From assembly GCF_001613325.1 (NCBI RefSeq), contig NZ_BDCD01000018.1:62001-126000 (forward strand): a stretch of 64,000 nucleotides of DNA, read 5' to 3'. The DNA comes from Nocardia yamanashiensis NBRC 100130 (GTDB lineage: Bacteria > Actinomycetota > Actinomycetes > Mycobacteriales > Mycobacteriaceae). Every line of letters starts with the position of its first letter. The stretch's first letter is position 1. Shown one piece after another: positions 56,622-64,000 of this stretch. The notes under the pieces are model-generated. The model was not told the origin of the DNA. It searched no databases and worked only from the letters and a program-made list of their open reading frames with translations. Position numbers and translations under genes: made by a program.

Positions 56622-57332
56622 TCAGATCCGCAGTCCCAGTTCGACGATGCCCTGCGCCACGGCGCGCACCGTGACCCGGTTGCGCCGGGCGTGCGAGCGG
56701 ATCAGCTCGAAGGCGAGGTCGGGTGTGGTGTGATTGGCGTGCGCGATAACGCCTTTCGCCTGTTCGACCACGATCCGGCTGGAGAGCGCATGTTGCAACT
56801 GGTCGGTCACCTCACGATGCCGCTGCACCAGATTGGCGGTGACGATGTGACCGGTCGCCATCCCCGCGAGCAGCGCCGCGATGGACAGATCCTGCCCGGT
56901 CCAGGCCCGCCCGGCGCGCGAATACAGGCTCAGCACACCGGCTTCGGTATCGTCCACCCGCAGCGGCACCGACGCGACCGACGAGATCCGGTGCCGCCGC
57001 GCCAGACTGGTGAATTCCGGCCACATATCGTCGTAGCCGCCGATGTCGATGACGGTGACCGGCGCCCCGCAGGCGAATGCCACCGCCCCGGGCCCGCGTG
57101 CGCTGTCGCGCTGGCAGACTTCGAGTTCCAGCAGATCGGCCGGCCGCGCGGCGAAGAGTTCCGACCGCCCGGGACACAATTGCTCGGCGAGCGCCACCGT
57201 CGCGCCCGCCGGTTCCAGCACATCGATCACGCTGCGCAGCAACTCGTCCAGGATCCGCGGCAGTTCGTGCGCCGCCGGTAGCAGCCGCGCGAATCTCGCC
57301 AATACCGCCACCAGCAACTCACTGTCGGACAC
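56622..57332 (-). CDS. GAF-ANTAR regulator 1
   Basis: 236 residues from the GTG at 57332 (GGGGTGA site); the frame is open to 57374. An N-terminal GAF domain (VIDVLEPAGATVALAEQLC...RRHRISSVASVPLRVDDTEAGVLSLYSRAGRAWTGQDL) is followed by an ANTAR RNA-binding domain (EVTDQLQHALSSRIVVEQAKGVIAHANHTTPDLAFELIRSHARRNRVTVRAVAQGIVE). ANTAR proteins bind paired hairpins in leader RNA and stop termination. The conserved start of ANTAR (SRIVVEQAKG) is intact. The ligand in GAF and the RNA targets are unknown. Confidence 0.9.
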   Translation of the reverse strand: MSDSELLVAVLARFARLLPAAHELPRILDELLRSVIDVLEPAGATVALAEQLCPGRSELFAARPADLLELEVCQRDSARGPGAVAFACGAPVTVIDIGGYDDMWPEFTSLARRHRISSVASVPLRVDDTEAGVLSLYSRAGRAWTGQDLSIAALLAGMATGHIVTANLVQRHREVTDQLQHALSSRIVVEQAKGVIAHANHTTPDLAFELIRSHARRNRVTVRAVAQGIVELGLRI

Positions 57333-57447
57333 GCCATCACCCCGCATCGGCGAACCCCAGGGGGCGTCCGCCACGAAAGTCCACTGTGCCGCACTAACCG
57401 TCAGGTCATGTTATGCCCCGGCAACCCTTCCGGCGGCGCGGTTGCGC

Positions 57448-58134
57448 TCATTCCGGTTCGATCCGGACCTCCCGGTCCACTACCCGCCGCGCCACCTGCA
57501 CCAGCGAAAGCCCGTGCGTGAAGGCGTATCCGCGCAGCCGCGCGTAGGCGTCGGCGATATCGATCCCCAATTGCGCGCTGGTCATCCCCGCCGCCTGATG
57601 GATCCACCGGCTGGCCGGCGGCTGCGCCCACTGCCGCGCCCCTTCCCCCGATGCCAGCACCAGGCTCGCCGTCACCAGATCGGCGACGTGCAGCGCCCCG
57701 GACATGAACCGCGGTCCGGGCCGCCCGGCCCGATCCCGGTACAGATCCACCGCGCCGAGCCGAATCGTGCCCAGCCGCAACGGCACCGCCAGCATCGACC
57801 CGTGCAAGGGGGCATCGGCCAGCGCTTCGGCGAATCCGGGCCAGCGTTCGCAGTCCTCGGCGAGGCCGACCACCAGCACCGGCGTCCCGTGCGCCACCGC
57901 CGACACCGCCGGTCCCTCCCCCGCTGTCGCCTGCGCGCTCTCCACCCGATCCGCGAATTCGTCACTGGCACACCACGGTTGCATGCCCGCGTCGCGTTCC
58001 TCCAGCACGATGGCGGCGGCCCGCACCGGCAGCACCCGCACGCAGGCCGCGCACACCGCGCCCAGCCCGCCGCCGGCATCCCGCACCGCCCGCAGGAACT
58101 GCCCGGTCAGCTGGTCGAACTGTGACGTTCCCAT
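57448..58134 (-). CDS. GAF-ANTAR regulator 2
   Basis: 228 residues from ATG 58134 (the frame is open to 58203). A GAF domain (GLGAVCAACVRVLPVRAAAIVLEERDAGMQ...GSMLAVPLRLGTIRLGAVDLYRDRAGR) is followed by a changed ANTAR domain (QPPASRWIHQAAGMTSAQLGIDIADAYARLRGYAFTHGLSLVQVARRVVD). The canonical RxxIxxAKGxL helix is replaced by RWIHQAAGMTS, so RNA binding may differ. It lies 115 bp behind GAF-ANTAR 1 in the same direction: two divergent copies in tandem. Confidence 0.83.
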   Translation of the reverse strand: MGTSQFDQLTGQFLRAVRDAGGGLGAVCAACVRVLPVRAAAIVLEERDAGMQPWCASDEFADRVESAQATAGEGPAVSAVAHGTPVLVVGLAEDCERWPGFAEALADAPLHGSMLAVPLRLGTIRLGAVDLYRDRAGRPGPRFMSGALHVADLVTASLVLASGEGARQWAQPPASRWIHQAAGMTSAQLGIDIADAYARLRGYAFTHGLSLVQVARRVVDREVRIEPE

Positions 58135-58259
58135 CGCACGTACCGCCCCGCCCTCATCGCCTCGCGATGTGTTATTCGGTGCCCGGCCCAGTATCGGCGT
58201 CACAGCTCGGCAACGAACAGTGCCGAAAGTCCCTGCGAGCAGCTGTATTTCAGATGTCG

Positions 58260-59546
58260 CTAGGCCGATCCGGCCGGAGCGGCCCGGTGCGGCACCCCGA
58301 GCCGGTACAGCCCACGCAGGTCATAGGTGTGGGTGGCGATCGCGCCCAGCAGGACCCCGAGGCCCAGACCCAGGATGGTCATCCAGATCCCGGTGCCGAG
58401 CCCCGCTTCCAGATGCCCGTCGAAGAACAGGATGGCGCGAACCGCCAGATAGATCTGGTGCATGGGTTCGAAGTGGGACAGGAACGCGATGTAGCGCGGC
58501 GTCGCCTCGACCGGAATGGTGCCCGAGGACGAGGGCAGGCCGAGGATGACGAACACGATCATATTGACGATCAACCCCAGCGTTCCGAACGCGGCCAGTA
58601 CCGACAGCCCGGTGACCGATACGGCCGCGATGGCCAGGGCGCCGTAGAGGTACAGCGGCAGCGCGTGATCGATGGGCATGTCCAGCAGGGTGGCGATGCC
58701 GAGGAACACGCCCGAGATGATCGGCGCGGTCACCACCGCGATCCCCCATTTCGCCAGCAGCGTCCGCCAGCGGCTGATGGCAATCGGCTCGGTCAGGTGC
58801 TTGTACCAGGGGCCGTATTCGGCGGGCAGGTAACCGAGGGTGTTGTCGACCATCGAGTGGATGATGAGCGCCGCGCTGAAGCCGGAGAACAGCAGGATGA
58901 GCGTGTAGAAGAAAGCCGACAGACCCTGCCCGGTGCCTTCGGGCAGCGGCCGGTACGGGCTGATGGTCACGTCGATGGGCTTGGCGAGTTGCAGCCGCGC
59001 CGCGCCGCTGAGCTCGGCGCCGGGCAGCTTGGCCTTGACCTGATCGGTGAGCTGGGTGCCGACGGTGGCATTGACCTGAGCCAGTGCCCGGTCGCCGACC
59101 CGGGTCACGATCTGCGAGGCGTAGGTGCCCGCGCGCGGATTGGTGTGCACGCTGATGGCCGGCCGCTCCACATCGCCGGGCACCACCGAGGCCGCCGCCA
59201 GGATGGACAGTCGTTTGGAGAAGTCGCTGGGGATGACGATGGCGCCGTAGATCTCGCCGTTCTGCAGTTCCCGGTGCATCTCGTTGATGCCGATGAGCCG
59301 CAGGTCGATCTTGTCGGCGGGCACCTTCGAGGTCAGCGCCTCGGAGATCTGATCGCCGATATTCACGGCCTTGCCGTCGACGACGTCCCCGTCGTCCTGA
59401 TTGACCAGCGCGACCGGGAAGTCGTGCAGGTTCTTCTCCGGATCGGAGGTGTAACCGAGGTACATGACGCCCATGAGCGCGGCCAGCAAGGTGACCACGA
59501 GCATCGGGCCGATCCAGCCGCGCAGCGGCACACTGTTTTTCGTCAT
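58260..59546 (-). CDS. YhgE/DUF3533-type membrane protein
   Basis: 428 residues. One N-terminal helix (IGPMLVVTLLAALMGVMYLG) is followed by a large outer domain (about 35-225, with LHDFPVALVNQDDGDVVDGKAVNIGDQI and GAIVIPSDFSKRLSIL). Five to six C-terminal helices follow (FFYTLILLFSGFSAALIIHSM and others). This is the build of the DUF3533/YhgE-Pip family, related to ABC-2 type permeases but without an ATPase. Homologues are linked to export of lipids or peptides, or to phage receptors. It is divergent from a TetR gene with a palindromic operator between. Confidence 0.85.
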   Translation of the reverse strand: MTKNSVPLRGWIGPMLVVTLLAALMGVMYLGYTSDPEKNLHDFPVALVNQDDGDVVDGKAVNIGDQISEALTSKVPADKIDLRLIGINEMHRELQNGEIYGAIVIPSDFSKRLSILAAASVVPGDVERPAISVHTNPRAGTYASQIVTRVGDRALAQVNATVGTQLTDQVKAKLPGAELSGAARLQLAKPIDVTISPYRPLPEGTGQGLSAFFYTLILLFSGFSAALIIHSMVDNTLGYLPAEYGPWYKHLTEPIAISRWRTLLAKWGIAVVTAPIISGVFLGIATLLDMPIDHALPLYLYGALAIAAVSVTGLSVLAAFGTLGLIVNMIVFVILGLPSSSGTIPVEATPRYIAFLSHFEPMHQIYLAVRAILFFDGHLEAGLGTGIWMTILGLGLGVLLGAIATHTYDLRGLYRLGVPHRAAPAGSA

Positions 59547-59567
59547 AGCATTCGCAAATGTAGGCAG

Positions 59568-59584
59568 TGACTACAAAGTAGTCA
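59568..59584. promoter_or_regulatory. Probable TetR operator, 17-bp palindrome
   Basis: TGACTACAAAGTAGTCA, a perfect inverted repeat with 7-base arms, sits in the 78-bp gap between the divergent YhgE-type and TetR genes, 21 bases from the start codon of the YhgE-type gene. Likely the TetR binding site for control of both. Confidence 0.8.
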
Positions 59585-59624
59585 ACGCCAACATCCCGAG
59601 TGTGTCCGATATCCTGCTCTCACC

Positions 59625-60233
59625 ATGTCCATCAAGCACCGAGCCGTGGAGCGGGTCCGCTCCTACCATCACGGGGATCTGCGGGCCGAACTGCTGCGCC
59701 GCGCCGAGGCCACGCTGCGCCGCGCCGGGGTCGACGGTCTGTCGCTGCGCCAGCTCGCCCGCGATACCGGCGTCAGCCACGCCGCGCCCAGCCGGCACTT
59801 CCGGGACAAGCAGGCGCTGCTGGACGAACTGGTGGTGTCGGGTTTCGACCGGCTGCGCGACGCCTTCGAAGAGGCCGCGGCCACCGAGACCTTCCTGGAT
59901 CGCCTGCATGGGATGGCCCGCGCCTACCTGCGGTTCGCCATGGACAATCCGGAACTGCTCGCGCTCATGTTCGCCCGCAAGAGCAGACCGGTGCCGGCCA
60001 TCGAACAGGCCGCCAGCCGCGCGTTCCTGGTGCCGATCACCATGGTCACCGAGGCGCAGCAGCTCGGCGAGGTGGTGCCGGGCGATCCGCGCCGCATCTG
60101 CCTGTCCGCGGTGGCGGCGCTGCAGGGCCTGGCCTCCATCGTGGGATCGGGTCTGGTCGCGGCGAGCGAGGCGGACGAGATCTTCGAGGAGACGGTGACC
60201 CACATGCGCGACGGGTTGCGGCCGCGAAACTGA
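59625..60233 (+). CDS. TetR-family repressor of the YhgE-type gene
   Basis: 202 residues. Helix-turn-helix: YHHGDLRAELLRRAEATLRRAGVDGLSLRQLARDTGVSHAAPSRHFRDKQALLDELVVSGF, with the 'YHHGDL' opening of one TetR subfamily. The C-terminal part is the TetR_C_33-like helical bundle (YLRFAMDNPELLALMFARK). Regulates the divergent membrane-protein gene, on the evidence of the palindrome. Confidence 0.92.
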   Translation: MSIKHRAVERVRSYHHGDLRAELLRRAEATLRRAGVDGLSLRQLARDTGVSHAAPSRHFRDKQALLDELVVSGFDRLRDAFEEAAATETFLDRLHGMARAYLRFAMDNPELLALMFARKSRPVPAIEQAASRAFLVPITMVTEAQQLGEVVPGDPRRICLSAVAALQGLASIVGSGLVAASEADEIFEETVTHMRDGLRPRN

Positions 60234-60333
60234 ACGGCCCCCGGACCCGATACCTTGGTGTGCGTGATGTGCGAGGGCAGACAGTGACGATCGTGGGCGG
60301 CGCCTCCCGGCCCGGTGGGCGAGCCGAGGGGGC

Positions 60334-60966
60334 GTGGTGACCGTCGAGGGCCGCCTGTACGGCGGTCGCGCCGTCACCGAACGCAAAGCCGAACGGCGGC
60401 AACGTTTCCTCGACGCCGCCATCGCCATCTTCGGCGAACGCGGGTACGCCGACTGCTCGCTGGCCGATGTGTGCGCCGCCGCGGGGCTGTCCAAGCGGCA
60501 GTTCTACGAGGAGTTCGACACCCGCGAGGACGTGCTCATCGCGGCCTACGACCATATTCAGGATCAGGCCGCGGCCGCGCTGGCCGCCGCCCTGCGTGAT
60601 TCCGGGCCCACCCCCGATCCGGTCGTGACGGTGACGCGCGCGCTGTCCGGTTACCTCGGTTCGGTCGGCGCCGATCCGTATCGGGCCAAGGTCGCCTTCG
60701 TCGAGGTGGTCGGGGTCAGCGAGCGCATGGAACAGCATCGGCGCGCGCGGCGGCATTCGTGGATCGCCATCATCCTGCTGGCGCTGGAACCGCTGGCCGG
60801 TCCCGGCGCGCGGATTCGCGGCAATCCCGAGCTCGCCGGTAGCGCCCTGATCGGCGCGATCAACGGTCTCGCCCATGAATGGCTGCTGTCGGAACCCCGG
60901 CCGCCGGTGTCGGAACTGGTGGAACTGCTGGTCCCGGTGGCGGTTTCGCTGATCGTCCAGTCCTAG
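60334..60966 (+). CDS. TetR-family regulator
   Basis: 210 residues, GTG at 60334 or 60337 behind GAGGGGG. The helix-turn-helix is RRQRFLDAAIAIFGERGYADCSLADVCAAAGLSKRQFYEEFDTREDVLIAAYDHI. The rest is a helical ligand domain ending VSELVELLVPVAVSLIVQS. It is 103 bp behind the other TetR gene and convergent (four-base overlap) with the prolyl oligopeptidase gene. The target is not obvious. Confidence 0.9.
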   Translation: MVTVEGRLYGGRAVTERKAERRQRFLDAAIAIFGERGYADCSLADVCAAAGLSKRQFYEEFDTREDVLIAAYDHIQDQAAAALAAALRDSGPTPDPVVTVTRALSGYLGSVGADPYRAKVAFVEVVGVSERMEQHRRARRHSWIAIILLALEPLAGPGARIRGNPELAGSALIGAINGLAHEWLLSEPRPPVSELVELLVPVAVSLIVQS

Positions 60967-63083
60967 TTCATGAGTTGCCGTTGCAGGTAGGTGTATTCGA
61001 GGGCGGCGGTGCGGGCGCGTTCGTCGATATTCGAGCCCGCGGCGTGACCGCCCTGGGTGGCCTCGTAGAACAGGTACGGGTCACCCAGCTCGGCTAGTCG
61101 GGCCGCGAATTTGCGGGCGTGCTGCGGGCCGACCCGGTCGTCCTTGGTGGAGGTCCAGATGAACGGTTCCGGATACTTCACGTCGGCTTTCAGGCGCGCG
61201 TACGGCGAAATGGATGCCAGGAAGGCGCGTTCGGCGGGGTTCGCGACGCTGCCGTATTCGCCGGTCCAGGACGCGCCCGCCGCGATGCGCTCGTAGCGGA
61301 GCATGTCGAGCAGCGGGATCTGGATGTCGACGGCGTTCCAGAGTTCCGGGTGCTGGGTGAATTCCACGCCCATGAGCAGGCCGCCATTGGAACCGCCCTG
61401 GATGCCGAGGTGCCGGGGCGTGGTGATGCCGCGGGCGATGAGATCGTCGGCGACGGCGGTGAAATCATCGAAGGCCCGCTGGCGGTTGGTTTTCAGCGCG
61501 GCCTCGTGCCAGGCAGGACCGTACTCGCCGCCGCCCCGGATATTGGCGATGACATAGACGCCGCCGCGCTCCAGCCAGAGTTTGCCCAGCAGGCCGTTGT
61601 AGGTGGGCGTGGATACCAGTCCGAAACCGCCGTAGGCGTACAGGATGGCCGGGTTGGTACCGTCGAATTTCAGGTCGGCGGACCGCACCACGAAGTAGGG
61701 CACCGAGGTGCCGTCGGGCGAGGTCGTTTTGAGCTGCTCGACCACGAAGCGCGACGAATCGAACCGTGCGGGTGCGGTTTTCACCGGTTGCGCCTGCGCG
61801 GTGGCGGCATCCAGGGACCAGAGGGCGGCGGGGACGACCGGTGAACTCACCGCGAGGTACGCGGTATTGCCGAGCCGGTCGGCGGTCACCGGGCTCACGG
61901 TCGCATTGTCCGGGAGCACGACCGGTCGCGCCGTCCAGCCGCCGTTCGCTTCCGGGGTGTAGACGGTGGCGCGGCCGCGCACGTCGAAAAGCGAAGTGAC
62001 GACGGCGTAGTCGCGGGTGGTGAGCACCTTGCGCACGGTCTCCTGCGGGCCCGGCGCGTACACCAGGGTGGGGCGCGGCCGCGCCGGGTCGCCGGTGAGA
62101 TCGTCGGCGTCGAGGGAGACCAGCGCACCGGAGCGGAAGGGGGCGCCGTCCACGGTCCAGTCCTGACGCAGGGCCACCAGCACCCGGTCGGCGACCATGC
62201 CTTTCACGTCGGACTTCGCCGGCAGGGCCAGGGGAATCGCGCGTCCCGACCGCAGCAGGTGGAATTCCGACTCGTTGGAATTCATTTCGCGGACAACCAG
62301 ATTCACCCGGCGACCGGCCCCGTCGGTCAAGGCCAGCGGAGCGGTGCCGCCGCCGTCGGCGCTGTCGCCGCGCGCGACTTCGACCGCCTGGTCCAGCGGT
62401 TGCCCACGCTGCCAGCGCTTGACGATGTAGGCGTAGCCCGAGGTGGTCTTCGCACCCGGCTCCCATTCCCGCGCGACCAGCAGCGTGTCGGAATTCTCCC
62501 AGGCCACGGACTGCTTGCCGCGCCCCAGTTCGAATCCGCCCGGCACGAATTTCCCAGCTGCGCGGTCGAATTCGCGCACGGTGACGGCGTCCTCACCGCC
62601 CTCGGACAACCACACCAGACAGCGCGAGCCCCGCACGGGATCGCAGTCGATGCCCTCCCACACCCAGTTCTTGCCCTCCGCGGCGCCCAGCGCGTCCAGA
62701 TCCAGCACGGTCTTCCACTGCGGTTGCGCCGCTTGATAATCCGCCGCCGACGCCTCCCGGTAGATACCGCGCGGATGTGCACCGTCCTGCCAGAAGTTCC
62801 CGATCATCCCGTCTTGGAACTCGGGCATCGGCAACCGGTCCGGCGCGCTCCCCTGCGCCACCGCCTCGGCCAGATTGCCCCCGTACCGCGAATCCTGCTC
62901 CAGCACACCGAGCGTGCGCGCGTTCTCCTTCGCCACCCACTCTTGCACCCTGGGACTGTCCAGTTCCTCCAGCCATTGGAACGGGTCCCCGGCGGCATTC
63001 GACCCGCCACACGCCGCCGTCACCATCACCCCGGCGACCCAAACCCGCAACCCTCGACCGATCCCCTGCCCGGCCCGACCCAT
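60963..63083 (-). CDS. Prolyl oligopeptidase family serine peptidase, lipoprotein
   Basis: 706 residues, S9A peptidase. A lipoprotein-type signal (VWVAGVMVTAAC, Cys about residue 25) suggests attachment outside the membrane. The beta-propeller (about 40-430) is followed by the alpha/beta hydrolase domain. The catalytic serine is in GIQGGSNGGLL (about S565), the Asp in TSTKDDRVGP (about 648-649) and the His in TQGGHAAGS (about H680). YAYGGFGLVSTPTYN and IRGGGEYGPAWHEAALK are typical of the family. It cuts short proline-containing peptides. Single gene. The ATG at 63083 has GGGGGC upstream. Confidence 0.93.
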   Translation of the reverse strand: MGRAGQGIGRGLRVWVAGVMVTAACGGSNAAGDPFQWLEELDSPRVQEWVAKENARTLGVLEQDSRYGGNLAEAVAQGSAPDRLPMPEFQDGMIGNFWQDGAHPRGIYREASAADYQAAQPQWKTVLDLDALGAAEGKNWVWEGIDCDPVRGSRCLVWLSEGGEDAVTVREFDRAAGKFVPGGFELGRGKQSVAWENSDTLLVAREWEPGAKTTSGYAYIVKRWQRGQPLDQAVEVARGDSADGGGTAPLALTDGAGRRVNLVVREMNSNESEFHLLRSGRAIPLALPAKSDVKGMVADRVLVALRQDWTVDGAPFRSGALVSLDADDLTGDPARPRPTLVYAPGPQETVRKVLTTRDYAVVTSLFDVRGRATVYTPEANGGWTARPVVLPDNATVSPVTADRLGNTAYLAVSSPVVPAALWSLDAATAQAQPVKTAPARFDSSRFVVEQLKTTSPDGTSVPYFVVRSADLKFDGTNPAILYAYGGFGLVSTPTYNGLLGKLWLERGGVYVIANIRGGGEYGPAWHEAALKTNRQRAFDDFTAVADDLIARGITTPRHLGIQGGSNGGLLMGVEFTQHPELWNAVDIQIPLLDMLRYERIAAGASWTGEYGSVANPAERAFLASISPYARLKADVKYPEPFIWTSTKDDRVGPQHARKFAARLAELGDPYLFYEATQGGHAAGSNIDERARTAALEYTYLQRQLMN

Positions 63084-63202
63084 GACGCCCCCGTCCGATG
63101 ATCATGCGGCTCTCCACGCTGCCGAGAACACTACCTCGGGGGTCCGACGAATTTGTCGGTGCCGGAAGGCAAGATCATGGGCATGCCCCCTGGTGACGTG
63201 CG

Positions 63203-64000
63203 ATGAAGTCCGAACCAGCGCGACGCCTCGAAACAGCCATGGTGACCGGCCGGCGCTGGCGCCCCACCGCGTTCCACACCCTCGTCCTGAACGATCCCAA
63301 CCTCGCCGCACTCGCCCGAGAACTGGTGTGGGCAACCTTCACCGATACGAACACGACGGACGAATCCGCCGAGGGCGCGGCCTGGGCGGCAGCAGCCGCC
63401 GGCACGAATGCAACCGCGGCGAGCACCGGAGCGACGGTCCGGACAACTGCAGCGAGGCCGGGCGGTACGCCTCGGACGAATGCCGCGAATTCCGACATTG
63501 TCGTGGCGGCCGGGAGCTTCCGGGTGGAGGACGGATCAGGCGAACTTGTGGACGTGCGCGCCGAGTGCTTCGAGCTTCGGGAGGATGCGCTGGTGGGTGT
63601 GGCACACCCATTGCACCTCGGTGAGTCGCTACGCCGGTGGCGGCGGGTTTTCGGTGGGCTCGGCGTGCGGCAGCCGTTCGAGCAGCTGCATCGCGAGGTC
63701 CACCGGTTCACCGCGGCGGAGGCCAAGGCGGATCGGTTGCGCCGCTTCGAGAATCGGCGGATACCGACCGGGCGGCTGTACACCATGCAGCGGCAGGGCT
63801 GGGAGCTCGGGCATGACGCGATCTCGCTACCGGTCGGGGTGCGGCGGCGGGTGCGGGTCGGGCTCGATCCGGGGATTCGGGGCGGTTACCGGTACGAGGC
63901 GGAGGAGCAGCGGATCGTGGCGGTGACCATCGAAGGCGGTGAGTTCGGTGCGCTCGACGCGGTCACCGCCTCCGAATTGCTGCGTCAGCTGGCGCGGCCC
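63203..64000 (+). CDS. DUF4132/MolR-like protein, 5' part (runs off the window)
   Basis: The frame is open from an in-frame stop at 63194 to the last base, 266 codons without a stop, so the gene continues to the right. ATG at 63203 (MKSEPARRLETAMVTG) or at 63239. The reading gives FHTLVLNDPNLAALARELVWATF, VAHPLHLGESLRRWRRVFGGLGVRQPFEQLHREVHRF, GRLYTMQRQGWELGHDAISLPVGVRRRVRVGLDPGIRGGYRYEAEEQRIVAVTIE. These are the blocks of DUF4132 (MolR-like) proteins. That domain normally sits near the end of a ~1000-residue protein; here it begins almost at the start codon, and an Ala/Thr-rich linker (about 50-105) splits it. It may be a short form. Function unknown; some DUF4132 proteins occur in conflict or stress contexts. 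Confidence 0.7.
   Translation, partial: MKSEPARRLETAMVTGRRWRPTAFHTLVLNDPNLAALARELVWATFTDTNTTDESAEGAAWAAAAAGTNATAASTGATVRTTAARPGGTPRTNAANSDIVVAAGSFRVEDGSGELVDVRAECFELREDALVGVAHPLHLGESLRRWRRVFGGLGVRQPFEQLHREVHRFTAAEAKADRLRRFENRRIPTGRLYTMQRQGWELGHDAISLPVGVRRRVRVGLDPGIRGGYRYEAEEQRIVAVTIEGGEFGALDAVTASELLRQLARP

Overview
The window is high-GC DNA with dense genes, short gaps, GTG/TTG starts and several leaderless promoters. The protein families point to a mycolic-acid actinomycete, most likely Nocardia or a close relative. The supporting families are an LpqH-type 19-kDa lipoprotein, a 13E12-type DUF222 protein under a mycobacterial-type SOS box, a MAB_1171c-type membrane protein, a SigK-type ECF sigma factor, ANTAR regulators, two P450s and a geosmin synthase. 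This is ordinary-looking chromosome: I see no insertion sequence, prophage, CRISPR array or replication origin. There is one tRNA gene, tRNA-Ala(GGC), at 38.2 kb.

Layout. 0-5 kb: geosmin synthase divergent from a second, stand-alone MurG-like glycosyltransferase, then a ribosome-hibernation-like protein and a secreted phytase-like esterase. 5-12.3 kb: a GAF-LuxR regulator divergent from two coupled acyl-CoA synthetases, followed by two AraC regulators flanked on each side by a copy of the same 63-residue protein. 12.2-17.8 kb: MarR, a TetR/SDR pair with a long operator-like inverted repeat, a GNAT protein, a stand-alone LigD polymerase domain and a Tat-exported PhoD phosphatase. 17.8-23.4 kb: a leaderless four-gene operon made of two unrecognised proteins, a TPR protein and a CHAT (caspase-like) protease. 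It is the best candidate here for an undescribed conflict or signalling system.

23.5-28.1 kb: cell-envelope genes (LpqH, membrane proteins, a deacetylase lipoprotein and a putative glycoside hydrolase). 28.1-31 kb: a P450 that lacks the ExxR motif, a methyltransferase and an HxlR regulator. 31.2-35.7 kb: a P450, XRE, ImmA/IrrE-type peptidase and MAB_1171c-family membrane protein cassette plus a DMT transporter. 35.9-40.7 kb: a flavin/F420 enzyme, a VapBC pair, an XRE-MmyB regulator, tRNA-Ala and the SOS-box 13E12 protein. 40.8-46.4 kb: a DsbA-like protein, an MFS-pgm-fluC set and a secreted lipase.

46.5-55.8 kb: an EmrB-type exporter with its TetR, a sugar-lactone oxidase, two Ala-rich helical proteins, a BCCT transporter, a duplicated inhibitor-I36 protein, MscL and a second EmrB-type exporter. 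55.8-64 kb: a SigK-like sigma factor, two GAF-ANTAR regulators, a YhgE/DUF3533 membrane protein with its TetR, another TetR, a prolyl oligopeptidase lipoprotein, and the 5' part of a DUF4132 gene that runs off the end. Many regulators sit divergent to or beside the gene they probably control, and palindromes are visible in four of those gaps.
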